Assembly (NCBI GenBank): GCA_034769895.1
Contig: JAWRYS010001473.1
Location: 58,523-122,522, forward strand
Origin: Magicicada septendecula
Taxonomy: Eukaryota > Arthropoda > Insecta > Hemiptera > Cicadidae
DNA: 64,000 nt
Direction: 5' to 3'
Positions 8,499 through 19,335 of this stretch are shown here, piece after piece. Positions within the stretch are counted from its first letter, which is position 1, and every line of letters begins with the position of its first letter. Both the position numbers and the translations under genes were made by a program. Below the pieces are notes generated by a model. It was not told the DNA's origin. It did not search any database and was given only the letters and a program-made list of their open reading frames with translations.

Positions 8499-9787
8499 AA
8501 TACCCATTCAATAAATTAGATCATTGTGGATAACTGAAAGTCACCCAAACAAATAAATGATGATGAAAAAGATTAATAGAAATTCATAACTGAAATGTAA
8601 TAATAAAATGTAACTAGGTAAAGAGTTAATAGAATTTGAAACTCAACTTAAATTGGAAATATTTGGAAATTGCATTCAGATGCAAATTAAATGATTATTT
8701 TAAGGGAATGAGATTTGTATTATTTATGAATGTTTTTATGTTTTATTATATTGTACCATGTTAGAGTGTAGGAATTATAAACATGTGTTATGTATTTTAC
8801 ATTGTATAATTTTGTGTAGTGTGTCTAGGGTAAGGTCTGACCATGAGACATCAGCTGATGACTGGTGTGTACTGTAGAATGTTTAGTGTCATCAATTCGT
8901 ATGTTCTTCGAGTAATTAATTTCATTTAATAATTTGTTTTTTATTAATTTTTGGAAATTTATTTTTTTGAGAAAAAAAATTTGTTCTTTGCAGTAAAGGA
9001 TTTTATTTAAAATTTTAATGTTCACTATAGGTAGAGAAGGTGTCAGCTGATTCATGATGTTTGTCTTATGTTATTTTTTGTAATCAAGTGTAGTTATGTT
9101 TGAATTTATGATAGATGTAAGTTGTTTATTTTTATTTGTTTATTACAATTGTTTGCATTCAGTTAATAAGAATGATAAAGTAAATTCATTTAAAAGATTT
9201 TGGAAATTTTTGGAAAGATTTAAAATTTGCGATGAAATTAATTAATGGAAAGAGATGATGTAAATTAACTTGGATGTGGATTTTGATAATGGACTTAGAT
9301 TGTTTTCACTATTTGAACAAAATTTAAATAATTTAATTTGATTTGAAATAATGTAAAAAAAAATTTTTTTTTAAAGTTTGAAAAAGGGGAATGAATTTTG
9401 TGTAGAAACAAATATAAAATGCTTGTGAATTTTACTTTAATAATTAATATGTGGAGATAATGTGTAGTTTGGTAATGAATATGTGTACACACCCAGTATT
9501 TTGCTAAAGGCAACCCAGTATGGATGTAAGGGGATACATATCGGTTGAGGATCTGGTATGGTATAAGGCCAGTTATGGAATTTTGTTTGGAATGTTACAA
9601 GGTAAGGTGGTACTGTGGTGAGTGCCTGTCCGATTTTACGGTGTTGGGATCTCGAATCGAGAAGTCCAGTAATGTCGTGCAGGTGCAGCCATGGTCGCCG
9701 AGCTAGGGGGGTAGATTACCCATGATGTGTTAAAGAATTAAAACGGGGTTGTTGGCACCATATCCTCACTGATCCTCTTAGGGTTAG
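8499..9787 (+). other. AT-rich 3' interior of YDDGG-1 with a conserved terminal block
   Basis: No coding content. At about 9640-9720 a block reads TGTTGGGATCTCGA, then GAGAAGTCCAGTAATGTC. YDDGG-2 (about 30120-30165, reversed) and YDDGG-3 (about 54430-54490, reversed) contain the same words in the same order before their polypurine tracts, so this segment is a conserved 3' signal of the family. Confidence 0.6.
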
Positions 9788-9827
9788 CAATGAGAGTTTT
9801 TCTGTTTCGACAGAAAACCTCTCATTG
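9788..9827 (+). ncRNA. Conserved UUCG hairpin before the polypurine tract of YDDGG-1
   Basis: CAATGAGAG pairs with CTCTCATTG. Inside, TTTTCTGT pairs with ACAGAAAA, closed by a TTCG loop, with a single T/C mismatch between the two stems. The G-rich tract and the LTR follow directly. Equivalent hairpins with different paired bases lie at the same place in the other two YDDGG families. Confidence 0.7.
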
Positions 9828-9835
9828 GGGGGTAT
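9824..9835 (+). other. Polypurine tract of YDDGG-1
   Basis: ATTGGGGGGTAT immediately precedes the 3' LTR start TGTAACGG. The same G-run plus TAT abuts the LTRs of YDDGG-2 and YDDGG-3, as expected for a second-strand primer. Confidence 0.65.
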
Positions 9836-10830
9836 TGTAACGGTACAAACCTATGAGGATTTGTAATTTGAATCTTGTCAATTTTATTTCAACCCAAGTA
9901 TATTTGGTGAACGGACTATAGCCACGGGACTGTCGCGGCCTGGCACTGGGCAGGTTATCAACGAGGGTACGCATTCACAAACAAGTGCGCGCACCGTTCG
10001 GCCAAGTTTCTCACAAAAAAGGCACGTACAGATACATTCCTTAGCACTTGGTGCGCAGACAACAAAGGCAGTCGGCAAATAACATCTCAAGACGACGGAC
10101 GCGAGTAGTGGTGTGCGTCCACCGGCTGGGCACAGTTTTCATCTCGCCCGTACATAAAATGGGAAAGTAGGTAAAAGACACAGTTGTCGATCTACAGCGG
10201 GCTCACGGGTGGTTCAACATAAAGGCTCGCGAGCTGAAAATTTCATAAAACCGGTAGAAATTGTAAAATAACTTGAGAAAAACAGTGCAAAATAACCGTT
10301 TAATGCAGTGACATGAAATTGAACAATGAGAGACTAATTCGGACAATTAGTGAACAGAAAAACACTTGTGGAGATCAACAAGTGACCTGCCGATTACGCC
10401 GTGAGTTAAGTAACCGACAACCATGTAACCAATTTAAATTAAAAGAGCTCTATATTATAGGGGAATAATTTAAATGTGTATGAATGAGAGAATGGGTAAG
10501 ATGTTGGGTCGCCTTTGTTATCAATTAAGTTAAGTAGTTATTTTTGTTCCGTATGATAAAAGAGAATATTAAATTTTGTTTGTATTTGTTAAATGAGGAT
10601 ATGGCCTCAATATTGTTTGGAATTAAATTCTGAAAGAAGTAATGCATGAAAGCTAAAAAAATATGTTTTAATAAAATTTGAATGAGTTAAGAGTAAATGA
10701 GCGTAGTTATTGAAATACGTAACGCTAAATCACGTTTATAGTTCACAGTTCGTGTGCAGACCCTGGGCTACACAAGGTAAGTGTATTGTATTAATAATTG
10801 AAAATATGGTAAAGAGTTAGTAATATCTCA
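9836..10830 (+). repeat. 3' LTR of YDDGG-1
   Basis: Complete second LTR ending ATATCTCA, at the same position where the 5' LTR ends. The bases beyond (10831 onward) are hAT transposase sequence. Confidence 0.85.
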
Positions 10831-11633
10831 ACTTTTCTTCAAGAACTTCAAAACATTCCTCCAACTTATATCGGTTTTCGTACACAACGTTAACTGTATG
10901 AGTGTTGTAGTTTCATCTTGTTGTAGAAACTCTGGGTAACCTGGTTTGCACTACTTCTTCCAAAACGTCCGTTCGTAGAGATGAGTGTGAAAAAATGCTG
11001 GAATGGCAGACAGATTTGAGAAAAAAACTCTTTGTTGTTTACACTTGTTGCTTTTTCTAATAGCAAATTAAGTTGATGAGCATAACAGTGTACAAAATAT
11101 GCGAACGGATACACTTCTCTAATTTTTGCCTGTACAATAGAATCACACATAACATTAGCGCCATCATAAGTCTGAGCTATTAACTTTTCCTTTGATGTGT
11201 GCAGAAGAGGATTGATGTTGTCCATGATGCACTTTGCTAAGGTTTCTGCACATTTACCTTCAGGACTGAGAAATCCCCAAAACCTTTCGTATACCGACCC
11301 CTTAAACGCTAAACTAAAAACTAATATTATTTGACAGTGGTTTGTCACATCAGTTGTCTCGTCACATTCGATTGCCACAAATTCAGAAGCGTGTATCTCC
11401 TTTTCTATTTCTTCCCTGCAGACATTAAGCATACAGTCCAATATATCATTCTGTATTATTTTCGATGTACTTTTGAATACAGTAGCCGATTCTAAATGGT
11501 CTTTCATTGCAGAATCCAGCTCCGCAGTAAAATTAATCAAACCTTTGTATACACCCGGATTTGTAGATGATGCTGGTTCGTCATGACCTCTTAGAGGTAA
11601 CTCAAAAACACGAAATTGGCCGTTTTAAAATAT
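10831..11633 (-). pseudogene. hAT transposase, central part
   Basis: Minus-strand frame of 216 codons (10890-11540), extending in frame to about 11625 (VFELPLRGHDEP), then KGLINFTAELD. It shows the hAT RNase H-like core: VAIECDETTDVTNHCQI with catalytic-region Asp and Glu, SPEGKCAETLAKCI, TYDGANVMCDS and FVHCYAHQLNLLLEKA. This wording is that of ZMYM1/52-kDa-repressor-like hAT transposases. A frameshift near 10890 moves homology (YENRYKLEECFEVLEE) to another frame before the sequence ends at the YDDGG-1 LTR. Its upstream part lies 13.7 kb away at 25316-26222, separated by Gypsy-A. The C-terminal dimerisation region is missing here. Confidence 0.85.
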
Positions 11634-12185
11634 TGTTACGACGGTCTACTTGATCGTCATAGGTACAGTGGAAACAAAATACAGTACAAGACACCAATTA
11701 AGTCACTAATCACCAGCTTTAATTTTTACAGTTAAACAGTTCGTAATTAACAACACAGTCTACTACAACAAATCAAATAAAAATTGTTCACACGCAATAA
11801 AATGTCACTAATATTAAACACAATTGTATTACAACTATACCGTCCGATTATAAAACACACTTAACTAGTAACCACTGGAACACGCACAGTAATCTCGCTA
11901 GATAATAACTCGAACCACACTGAAAATATATCACTGCTATATTGAACTGAACGTCGTTGAGTACTGGTATTTATAGCCAGCCGAAAATTTAGACAATTCC
12001 ACATACTACGTATTACCACTAAACTATGACGTAATTGCTTGCGCCATTGACACAGTGAAAGCGGCCGGGCGAATTCTCGCACCGTCTAGCAAATGCGTCA
12101 ACAAGCATGTACGCCACACGCATTACATTCCGGATTCCTCTGGAACATTCGATAAACACGTAGATTGTTCTGTGATGTCATAACA
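11634..12185 (-). repeat. LTR of Gypsy-A (3' side)
   Basis: 552 bp, + strand TGTTACGACGG...GATGTCATAACA, nearly identical to 23123-23676. On the inner side AAGGAGAGGGCAG (minus strand, about 12186-12198) is the polypurine tract, which fixes the orientation. Confidence 0.85.
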
Positions 12186-12721
12186 CTGCCCTCTCCTTAA
12201 GTCTGTTCGTCCCGAACTGGCACGTCTCTGAAGTAATACTTAGCTAGGCGATCTAGGTGGACGACTTTGAACTTTCGCTGTCCTTCCTATTGAATCCGAT
12301 AAACAACATTGTTGATTCTTTTTTTCACAGTATAGGGTCCTTCCCAGTTAGTTTGCAACTTAGGTGAGCGATCACGATGGCGCTTTGGGTTGAACAACCA
12401 GACCTGATCTCCTTCTTGGAAACCCACACTATTGCTGCAAATGTCATACCGAGTTTTCATTTCATCACTGGCAATCTACAGCCGTCCTCTTATCAAGCAA
12501 TTCATTTCTCGCAGTTGGTTTTCTAATTGCGAGGAATAGTTCTGTGGGTCTTGGGACTGAGTCTCAGGTGATCCGAACATCAAGTCCCCAGGATGACGAG
12601 TCTCCTGCCGAAACACCAATTTTGCTGGAGTCATGCCGGTTGTGTCGTGTACTGATGATCTATACACCATGAGGAATAGTGGTATACGTTGGTTCCAGTT
12701 TGTTTGGTTCTCGTCAACAAC
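12186..12721 (-). pseudogene. Gypsy-A integrase, C-terminal part
   Basis: Minus-strand frame with LFLMVYRSSVHDTTGMTPAK and LVFRQETRHPGDLMFG, the end of the integrase core and C-terminal domain of Ty3/gypsy elements. The 5' side is cut at 12722-12725 by the TRIM-B insertion; the rest of the integrase resumes at 17490. A premature stop near 12476 and other changes show it is dead. The matching intact-order copy is at 23769-24393. Confidence 0.8.
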
Positions 12722-12725
12722 CTTC

Positions 12726-14176
12726 TGTTGTAGTTATTCGGCACTCCTGCCGAATGCAACAACCGCTTATACCCACTTAAATAAAATAAAGTTTAAATAG
12801 GCGCGTGACGGAACAATTATCCGTCATTTGGTCAAAGTTTCCCTGATGTCACGCCCCTAACCTTTGTAGCGAAGCCGTCTGCTCCGGCAAGTTCATGTTC
12901 AGTCGACCATCTGACAGCATAGTGAGCAGAGCTGCCCGCCGCCGCCCATCTGGCACCTTCGGTTTGGAAGACTCGATAACCAAGGTAATTATAATTCTGG
13001 TAAGCATAAATCAATACTGGTCACGAATTGTATTCATTTGTCACGTTAATAAAAAGAATTACATGTGTTTTATGTAAAAGATTGTAATTTGTAACAAACC
13101 ATAATGTAACATGTTCGTAACAGTAAGCCTCTTAAGTAAAACCAATTTCAGTCAGTTTAGAAAAAAAAGAAAGATGTTTAATTTTTTTAATGTCAATTTT
13201 AATGTTGTTATAGAATTTGAGCTGTAATTTTGTAATTATTATAATTGTAATTTTATAAATGGCTATCAGGTATTATGTGATTGAATGTGCGAGTACAGTA
13301 GCTGTTAACCCATACTAAAGTTTCTGGAATTTTCAGTGTAAAACTTAGTTCCACGAACGGGGCCAGGAACACCAGAGATTTGATCCAGTACTTGATTTCT
13401 TCACTTTACTTACGGTGACACATCCTGTGAACAGAGCAGAAACACGCGCCAATCACCAATGTACGCATGGCGTGACCAGCGACAACAGGACGCTAGTAAG
13501 CGCATCCAACACTTTCAAGTAACAATATATTTCATTAATTACGTCCAGCAGCAGTTCCCAGTTTTCAGACAACTATTAAAAAAGGAACATGAAGTAAATT
13601 GCTCGCTTTGTGCGACATGAACTTATATCTTTTACAAGAACTTTATAGTATAAGGAAGTGTTAGAAATTCATCAACAGATCATAGCATGTGTGTTACGCA
13701 CAATTAAAATTGTAAACTAGTATTGATTTATGTAGCTGATTTAGTTTAATTAATTTGAATCTGTATTCAATTTACTCGGTAAATCGACATTTAGCAACCG
13801 ATTTATTCAGAATTTAACTTATTCAGTATTTATGCTATTCAGTATTTTATTATTCAGTAACTGATCTTTATTTGCTGGCTGACCCATAATTATGTAAAAT
13901 TAAGAGGCTGATTTTATTCCGAAGTAAATAAACTCATCTTAACTCTGCTCACTAGCTAGTTGTACCGACTCCTTTTTTACGCACCGTTCTCCTTTATATT
14001 TAAGTTAGTTATTATGAGTATTGTAGATGTACCTTATGTTCGTAACGTGTTATAGGTGGTAGCGGATATTATGATTATTGTGGTATATTGTGTTATATTA
14101 TTGTGGTATATTATAATATTGTGGTATATTGTGTGTCACGTTTAATATTGGGGCTCAGCGGTATAAACGTGGTACA
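12726..14176 (+). repeat. 5' LTR of TRIM-B
   Basis: 1451 bp. Opens with a short hairpin TTCGGCA/TGCCGAA at about 12737-12754. Near its end it has extra copies of a TTGTGGTATAT unit that the other LTR lacks, which explains most of the length difference. Confidence 0.88.
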
Positions 14177-16071
14177 TAAGTGGTAGCAGAGTGTGGTTGG
14201 GCCATGTAGTTTCTTGCCACGTCAGGCTCCCTTCTGTCCGTGACATGTCGATGTTTTGTTTTATGTAATGTATGTTAATTGTTTTCGTGTGAATTTTTGA
14301 TTTTTGATGTTGGGCTAGATATTTGGTCGTTATTAATAATCATGTTTAAAAATTTTTATTCTGAATTGTCTAATTTGTTATGTTGGGAAGAAATGTTAGT
14401 CGAATGAACTTTGGTTGAGCGATAGCAGTTGGTGTAATGGAATTTTCGTCGATACGCTCGCTTATCTCAAATACGTCATTTAATAACCCCGTTGCTTGTC
14501 CGTTGTGTTGTATATCTAGCCGTTGGCTTCACGGGCAGTTTCAATCAGCTGTTTAACTATTATCATATGTAGGTCAATATCACCGACTCCCCGTCTACTC
14601 GTTTCACCCCCTCATTGCCATTGGGCACTTTCGCGAAAAGGCTTAACTCCCACTTACAGTACTCTATATGATGGAAGCGTGCTGGGTCCATACCCAGAGG
14701 TCCGCAGAGTCATGTCAATTAGGATTTCTTATTATGGTAGCGCTATTTTATCGTTCATAAACGGGTATGGTATACTATTTGTAATATGTGGACAACGTCA
14801 TAATAAGTGGCAGTATGAAACTTCCGCGCTGAGGGAGAAAGGTTGAGAAACAAAAAGGCTCCCCTAGTGTTGCCAGTGTAGTCTGGTGTGCCCCCAGTGT
14901 AGTCTGGTGTGCCCCCAGTGTTGCCAGTGTAGTCTGGTGTAACCCCCTTTGTCCCCGTTTAGCCATGTACCTCAGGATTATGGTAATGGTGTGTAGTGCT
15001 CCCTTTTATCTCACCTCGCATGAGCGAACGTGGCGGAGACGTGTTCTCCTCCTGGTCATCCGCGTGCGGCTAAAGATAGTAGCCATGGCCATGCAGTTTT
15101 TTTTTGTGAGCGACCCCTCTAATTCGATCTCTCTCTCTCTCTCTCGGCTACATGGTTAGTGTTCCTGCACCCTTGAAGATTGGCCCCCATGGTGCTTTTA
15201 TGTTGCACCTCCCATGTGCAGAACGTTCCTAAGGTGAGCGAAGCAAGCCTTTTAAGTTGTCTTTCAAATGTTTGGTTTGTACCGTGTTTAAGGAATTTCT
15301 AATCATTCCGTAAGACGAGTCTGCTGAAACCTGCCATTGCGAACTATTGTCCTCATTGTTCCGACGTAATCATGTACCCTGTGTATCAAGATGTTAAATA
15401 CTAGCCCACTTTCACCCAACTTTCATGACTGTAGCCCGCATGCCTCGGGCGCTGCTGTACCCGCATAGTAAAGTTACCTTGTGTATCGACATGTTGATTA
15501 GCGAACCACCTTCACTCACCTTGCTTGGTGGGCAACGCGGGAACTGATCACCCCCTCGTCGTTCACTTTCAGTGAGGAAGCGTTACTGTGCGCGGGCAGC
15601 GTTTCTAAGGTGACTGAAGGTGCCCCTCGGATTTTGTCTGCAGATAGCGGCAAGTGCCGTACCGAGTGATTTGAAATTTTCCAGTATTGCGCACATAAGG
15701 TGCTAAATTCCCTGAACTTGACTTTGTTTAACTGCACTAAACTGTATCTCCTGTATACGGGATACTCATTGATTGGATGTTTATGTCTTGTTTGCTTTTA
15801 TGTGTATTGGAATATGTGTCTTGTTGTATTGTTGAAATTAGGGCAAATTATAATCATGTTATTGTGTTTGATTGTTAGTTGTTAATTTATTGGACGCCAT
15901 TTGTACTTCGTGTGGGTGTTTTTTTGTTAGTTTGATTTGGGAGAAGCCTTACCCCGTGTCACTGTACCGATTATTACTGTTTCTGGAGTATTGAAGTTAT
16001 GCCCTTTGCAAAGGTTGACTTTAGACAATCGCATTGTTGACACCCGACGCTTGTATTTTGGGGGGCAGTTC
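14177..16071 (+). other. TRIM-B interior, no recognised gene
   Basis: PBS-like TGGTAGCAGAGT at 14181-14192; polypurine-like tract ending at about 16068. A short tandem repeat of CCAGTGTAGTCTGGTGTGCC units lies at 14868-14945. Short frames (14523-14846, 15937-16206) have no domain, and the longest runs across the tandem repeat. A (CT)n run lies at about 15129-15144. Confidence 0.6.
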
Positions 16072-17485
16072 TGTTGCAGTTATTCGGCACTCCTGCCGAA
16101 TGCAACAACCGCTTATACCCACTTAAATAAAATAAAGTTTAAACAGGCGTGCGACGGAACAATTATCCGTCATTTGGTCAAAGTTTCCCTGATGTCACGC
16201 CCCTAACCTTTGTAGTGAAGGCGTCTGCTCCAGCAAGTTCATGTTCTTTCGACCATCTGGCAGCATAATGAGCAGAGCTGCCTGCCACCACCCATCCGGC
16301 GCCTTCGGTTCGGAAGACTCGATAACCAAGGTAATTATAATTTTGGTCATCATAAATCAATACTGGTCACGAATTGTATTCGTTTGTCATGTTTATAAAA
16401 AAGAATTATATGTGTTTTATGTAAAAGATTGTAATTTGTAACAGACCATGATGTAACATGTTCGTAACAGTAAGCCTCTTAAGTAAAACCAATTTCAGCC
16501 AGTCAGTTTAGAAAAAAAAGAAAGATGTGTAATTTTTTTTAATGTAAATTTTAATGTTGTTATGGAATTTGAGCTATAATTTTGTAATTATTATAATTGT
16601 AATTTTGTAAATGGCGATCAGGTATTATGTGATTGAATGTGCGAGTACAGTAGCTGTTAACCCATACTAAAGTTTCTGGAATTTTCAGTGTAAAACTTGG
16701 TTCCACAAACGGGGCCAGGAACACCAGATTTGATCCAGTACTTGATTTCTTCACTTTACTTACGGCGACACAACCTGTGAACAGAACAGAAACACGCGCC
16801 CGTCACCGACGTATGCATGGCGTGACCAGCGACAACAGGACGCTATTAAACGCATCCAACACTTTCAAGTAACAATATATTTCATTAATTACATCCAGCA
16901 GCAGTTCCCAGTTTTCAGACAACTATTAAAAAAGGAACATGAAGTAAATTGCTTGCTTTGTGCGACATGAACTTATATCTTTTACAAGAACTTTATAGTA
17001 TAAGGAAGTGTTAGAAATTCATCAACAGATCATAGCATGTGTGTTACGCACAATTAAAATTGTAAACTAGTATTGATTTATGTAGCTGATTTAGTTTAAT
17101 TAATTTGAATCTGTATTCAATTTACTCGGTAAATCGACATTTAGCAACCGATTTATTCAGAATTTAACTTATTCAGTATTTATGCTATTCAGTATTTTAT
17201 TATTCAGTAACTGATCTTTATTTGCTGGCTGACCCATAATTACGTAAAATTAAGAGGCTGATTTTATTCCGAAGTAAATAAACTCGTCTTAACTCTGCTC
17301 ACTAGCTAGTTGTACCGACTCCTTTTTTACGCACCGTTCTCCTTTATATTTAAGTTAGTTATTATGAGTATTTTAGATGTACCTTATGTTCGTAACATGT
17401 TATAGGTGGTAGCGGATATTATGATTATTGTGGTATATTGTGTGTCACGTTTAATTTTGGTGCTCAGCGGTATAAATGTGGTACA
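16072..17485 (+). repeat. 3' LTR of TRIM-B
   Basis: 1414 bp, a near-identical copy of 12726-14176 with few substitutions, so the insertion is fairly recent compared with the decayed Gypsy-A around it. Confidence 0.88.
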
Positions 17486-17489
17486 CTTC

Positions 17490-18201
17490 GAAAGATGCTG
17501 CTCAAGTTGTCAGGTCTTTCGAATTCTGAGTAGACGGCATAATTCTTTAAACACTCCTGATTCAAAATTTCTCCTTTGATCCGTATGGATTTCCATAGGG
17601 GCTCCATAACGGCAACAGAAGTTGTGAACTAACTCCTTTGCCACAGTGGTAACCTCTTGATTTGGAATTGCGTAGGCTTCCACCCACTTAGTAAAGTAGT
17701 CACCTACAACCATGATGTACCGGTTTCCATTGTCAGTAACTGGAAATGGTCCAGCAATGTCTATGACAATTCTCTCGAAAGGCAATCCAACGTTATATTG
17801 TCTCATTTTTCCCCTGCTTCTGGTTTGTGGGCCCTTGCTTGCAGCACATATTTCACACGTCCGAACCCATTCCTCTACGTCATGGCGAAGATGAAGCCAA
17901 TAGAATCGCTTCCGTATTTTGTCAAGGGTTTTGTTAACGCCAAGATGGCCTCCAGATGTTCCATCATGCATCCCTTCAAAACAGACTGCACTTTACTTCG
18001 GGGAACTATCAACTGCATGACCACGTCTCTTCCATCTGCACTTTCCCAAGCCCTTTTCAGCAATCCGTTTTCTAAGGTGAGAGATTCCCATTGTGCCCAG
18101 TAGCCCTTCAGCACTTCTGAACCATGGCAGATATCTTGCCAATCCGGGTGGCAACCTTCCTCTTTTGCTGTCAAGATCGGTCCAATGTCTTCATCAGTCA
18201 T
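17490..18201 (-). pseudogene. Gypsy-A integrase, N-terminal and core part
   Basis: The minus frame 17510-17971 shows the zinc-binding domain tail (GGHLGVNKTL, RTCEICAASKG), then the catalytic core with IVIDIAGPFPV (first Asp), MVVGDYFTKWVEAY and EIHTDQRRNFES (second Asp region). The preceding frame (17875-18201) covers the RNase H to integrase spacer and N-terminal domain. Frame changes near 17900 and the insertion of TRIM-B after 17489 break the gene. The family joins retroelement cDNA to host DNA. Confidence 0.85.
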
Positions 18202-18210
18202 CTGTTCTTG

Positions 18211-19335
18211 TCAACAGTCTTGTGTTGTCCAGCCGTCAGCCAGGAAATCTACAGTGATGGCTTGAACATTTTCGCTTGAGTTTTGTTCTTCCTTTCTGTG
18301 GCAATGTCGGCAGTCTTCTGGGCACGGTCTTCGTGATAAGCCATCTGCATTACCATGGAGGCGCCCCCGCCGATGTTGTACCTTGAAGTTGTACTCTTGC
18401 AGACGTTCGAGCCACCTTGCCAACTGTCCTTCCGGATTTTCAAATCTTAAGAGCCATGCAAGCGCGGAATGGTAGGTACGTAGTGAAAACTCTCTCCCAT
18501 AGAGGTATTTACGGAAGTGCTCCAAAGCTCTGACAATTGCCAACAACTCTCTCCTTGTAACACAATAATTTCTCTCTGGTTTACAAAGCGTCTTACTGTA
18601 ATATGCTATTACTAGTTCTTCACCGTTCTGCACTTGAGACAAAACTGCTCCTAGACCAGTATTGCTTGCGTCTGTGTCTACGATGTACTTCCCTTCGGAA
18701 GCTGGAAAAGCGAGCATTGGCTGGGAACATAATGCAATCTTCAAAGTCCTAAATGCTTGGTCACACTCTCTCGACCACTGGAAGTTTCGTTTATTTTCCG
18801 TTAGCTCATGTAGTGGTTTAGTAATAGTAGCGAAGCCTTTCACAAAACGTCGGTAATATGAGCATAACCCCAGGAAACTCCGAACTTCGTGTTTACTCTT
18901 CGGAACTGGCCAGTCTCTTACGGTGTCTACTTTATTAGGATGCATGCTAACACCCGATGCCGAAACCAGATGGCCCAGATACTGTACTTCCTTCTGGAAT
19001 AGAGGACACTTCTTTGGGCTCAGCTTCAGTTGTGCACCGTGAATTCTAGTCAGAACTTCCTTAAGGTTTTCCAAATGATCTTCGAAAGTCTTCCCGATCA
19101 CTATGACATCGTCTAAGTAAACAAGGCAAGTTTTCCACGTCAGACCTCGGAGTATCAGGTCCATCAATCTCTCAAATGTTGCCGGTGCATTACAGAGTCC
19201 AAATGGCATGACGTTAAATTGGAATAAGCCACTTGGGGTCGAGAAAGCGGTCTTTTCCTTGTCTTCTTGATGAAGACCCACTTGCCAATATCCACTCTTC
19301 AGGTCCAGTGTGGAAAACCACTGTGCTTCGGACAA
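18211..19335 (-). pseudogene. Gypsy-A reverse transcriptase and RNase H
   Basis: 374-codon minus frame. RT: STLDLKSGYWQVGLHQED, TAFSTPSGLFQFNVMPFGL, CNAPATFERLMD, the catalytic VYLDDVIVIG, then YLGHLVSASGV and FLGLCSYYRRFVKGFA. RNase H: VDTDASNTGLGAVLSQ, VTRRELLAIVRALEHF and FSLRTYHSALAWLL. In the last motif the usual Asp of LRTDH is Tyr here, while the partial second copy (about 25158-25172) keeps Asp. The frame joins the upstream protease-RT frame near 19300-19335 through a frameshift. Confidence 0.9.

Larger units (their letters stand above)
2274..10830 (+). mobile_element. YDDGG-1, LTR element without pol (host of a nested PLE)
   Basis: Two direct repeats of about 990 bp (2274-3262 and 9836-10830) start TGTAA[TC]GG and end TCTCA, flanking an interior with a PBS-like TGGCGTGACC right after the first LTR and a G-rich polypurine tract right before the second. 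The interior encodes only one coiled-coil protein (3470-4766, one frameshift). No protease, RT, RNase H or integrase is visible, so it must depend on another element for movement. A PLE inserted at 6027-8484 accounts for about 2.5 kb of its length. The flanking bases (CACTG on the left, ACTTT on the right) do not form a target-site duplication, so one end may be recombinant. Confidence 0.85.
12726..17485 (+). mobile_element. TRIM-B, non-coding LTR retroelement nested in Gypsy-A integrase
   Basis: LTRs of 1.41-1.45 kb (12726-14176 and 16072-17485) start TGTTG and end GGTACA. The 4-bp duplication CTTC (12722-12725 and 17486-17489) flanks it; the uninterrupted second Gypsy-A copy reads ACAACCTTCAAAAGATGC at the same place, which confirms the empty site. 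A PBS-like TGGTAGCAGAGT (14181) resembles the initiator-Met tRNA PBS, and a G-run (TTTTGGGGGGCAG) precedes the second LTR, giving + orientation. The 1.9-kb interior has no retroelement gene, so it is non-autonomous. Confidence 0.88.

Noticed and set aside
14523..14966. Frames in the TRIM-B interior (107 and 63 codons)
   Set aside because: One crosses a short tandem repeat and neither shows a domain; the interior is probably non-coding.
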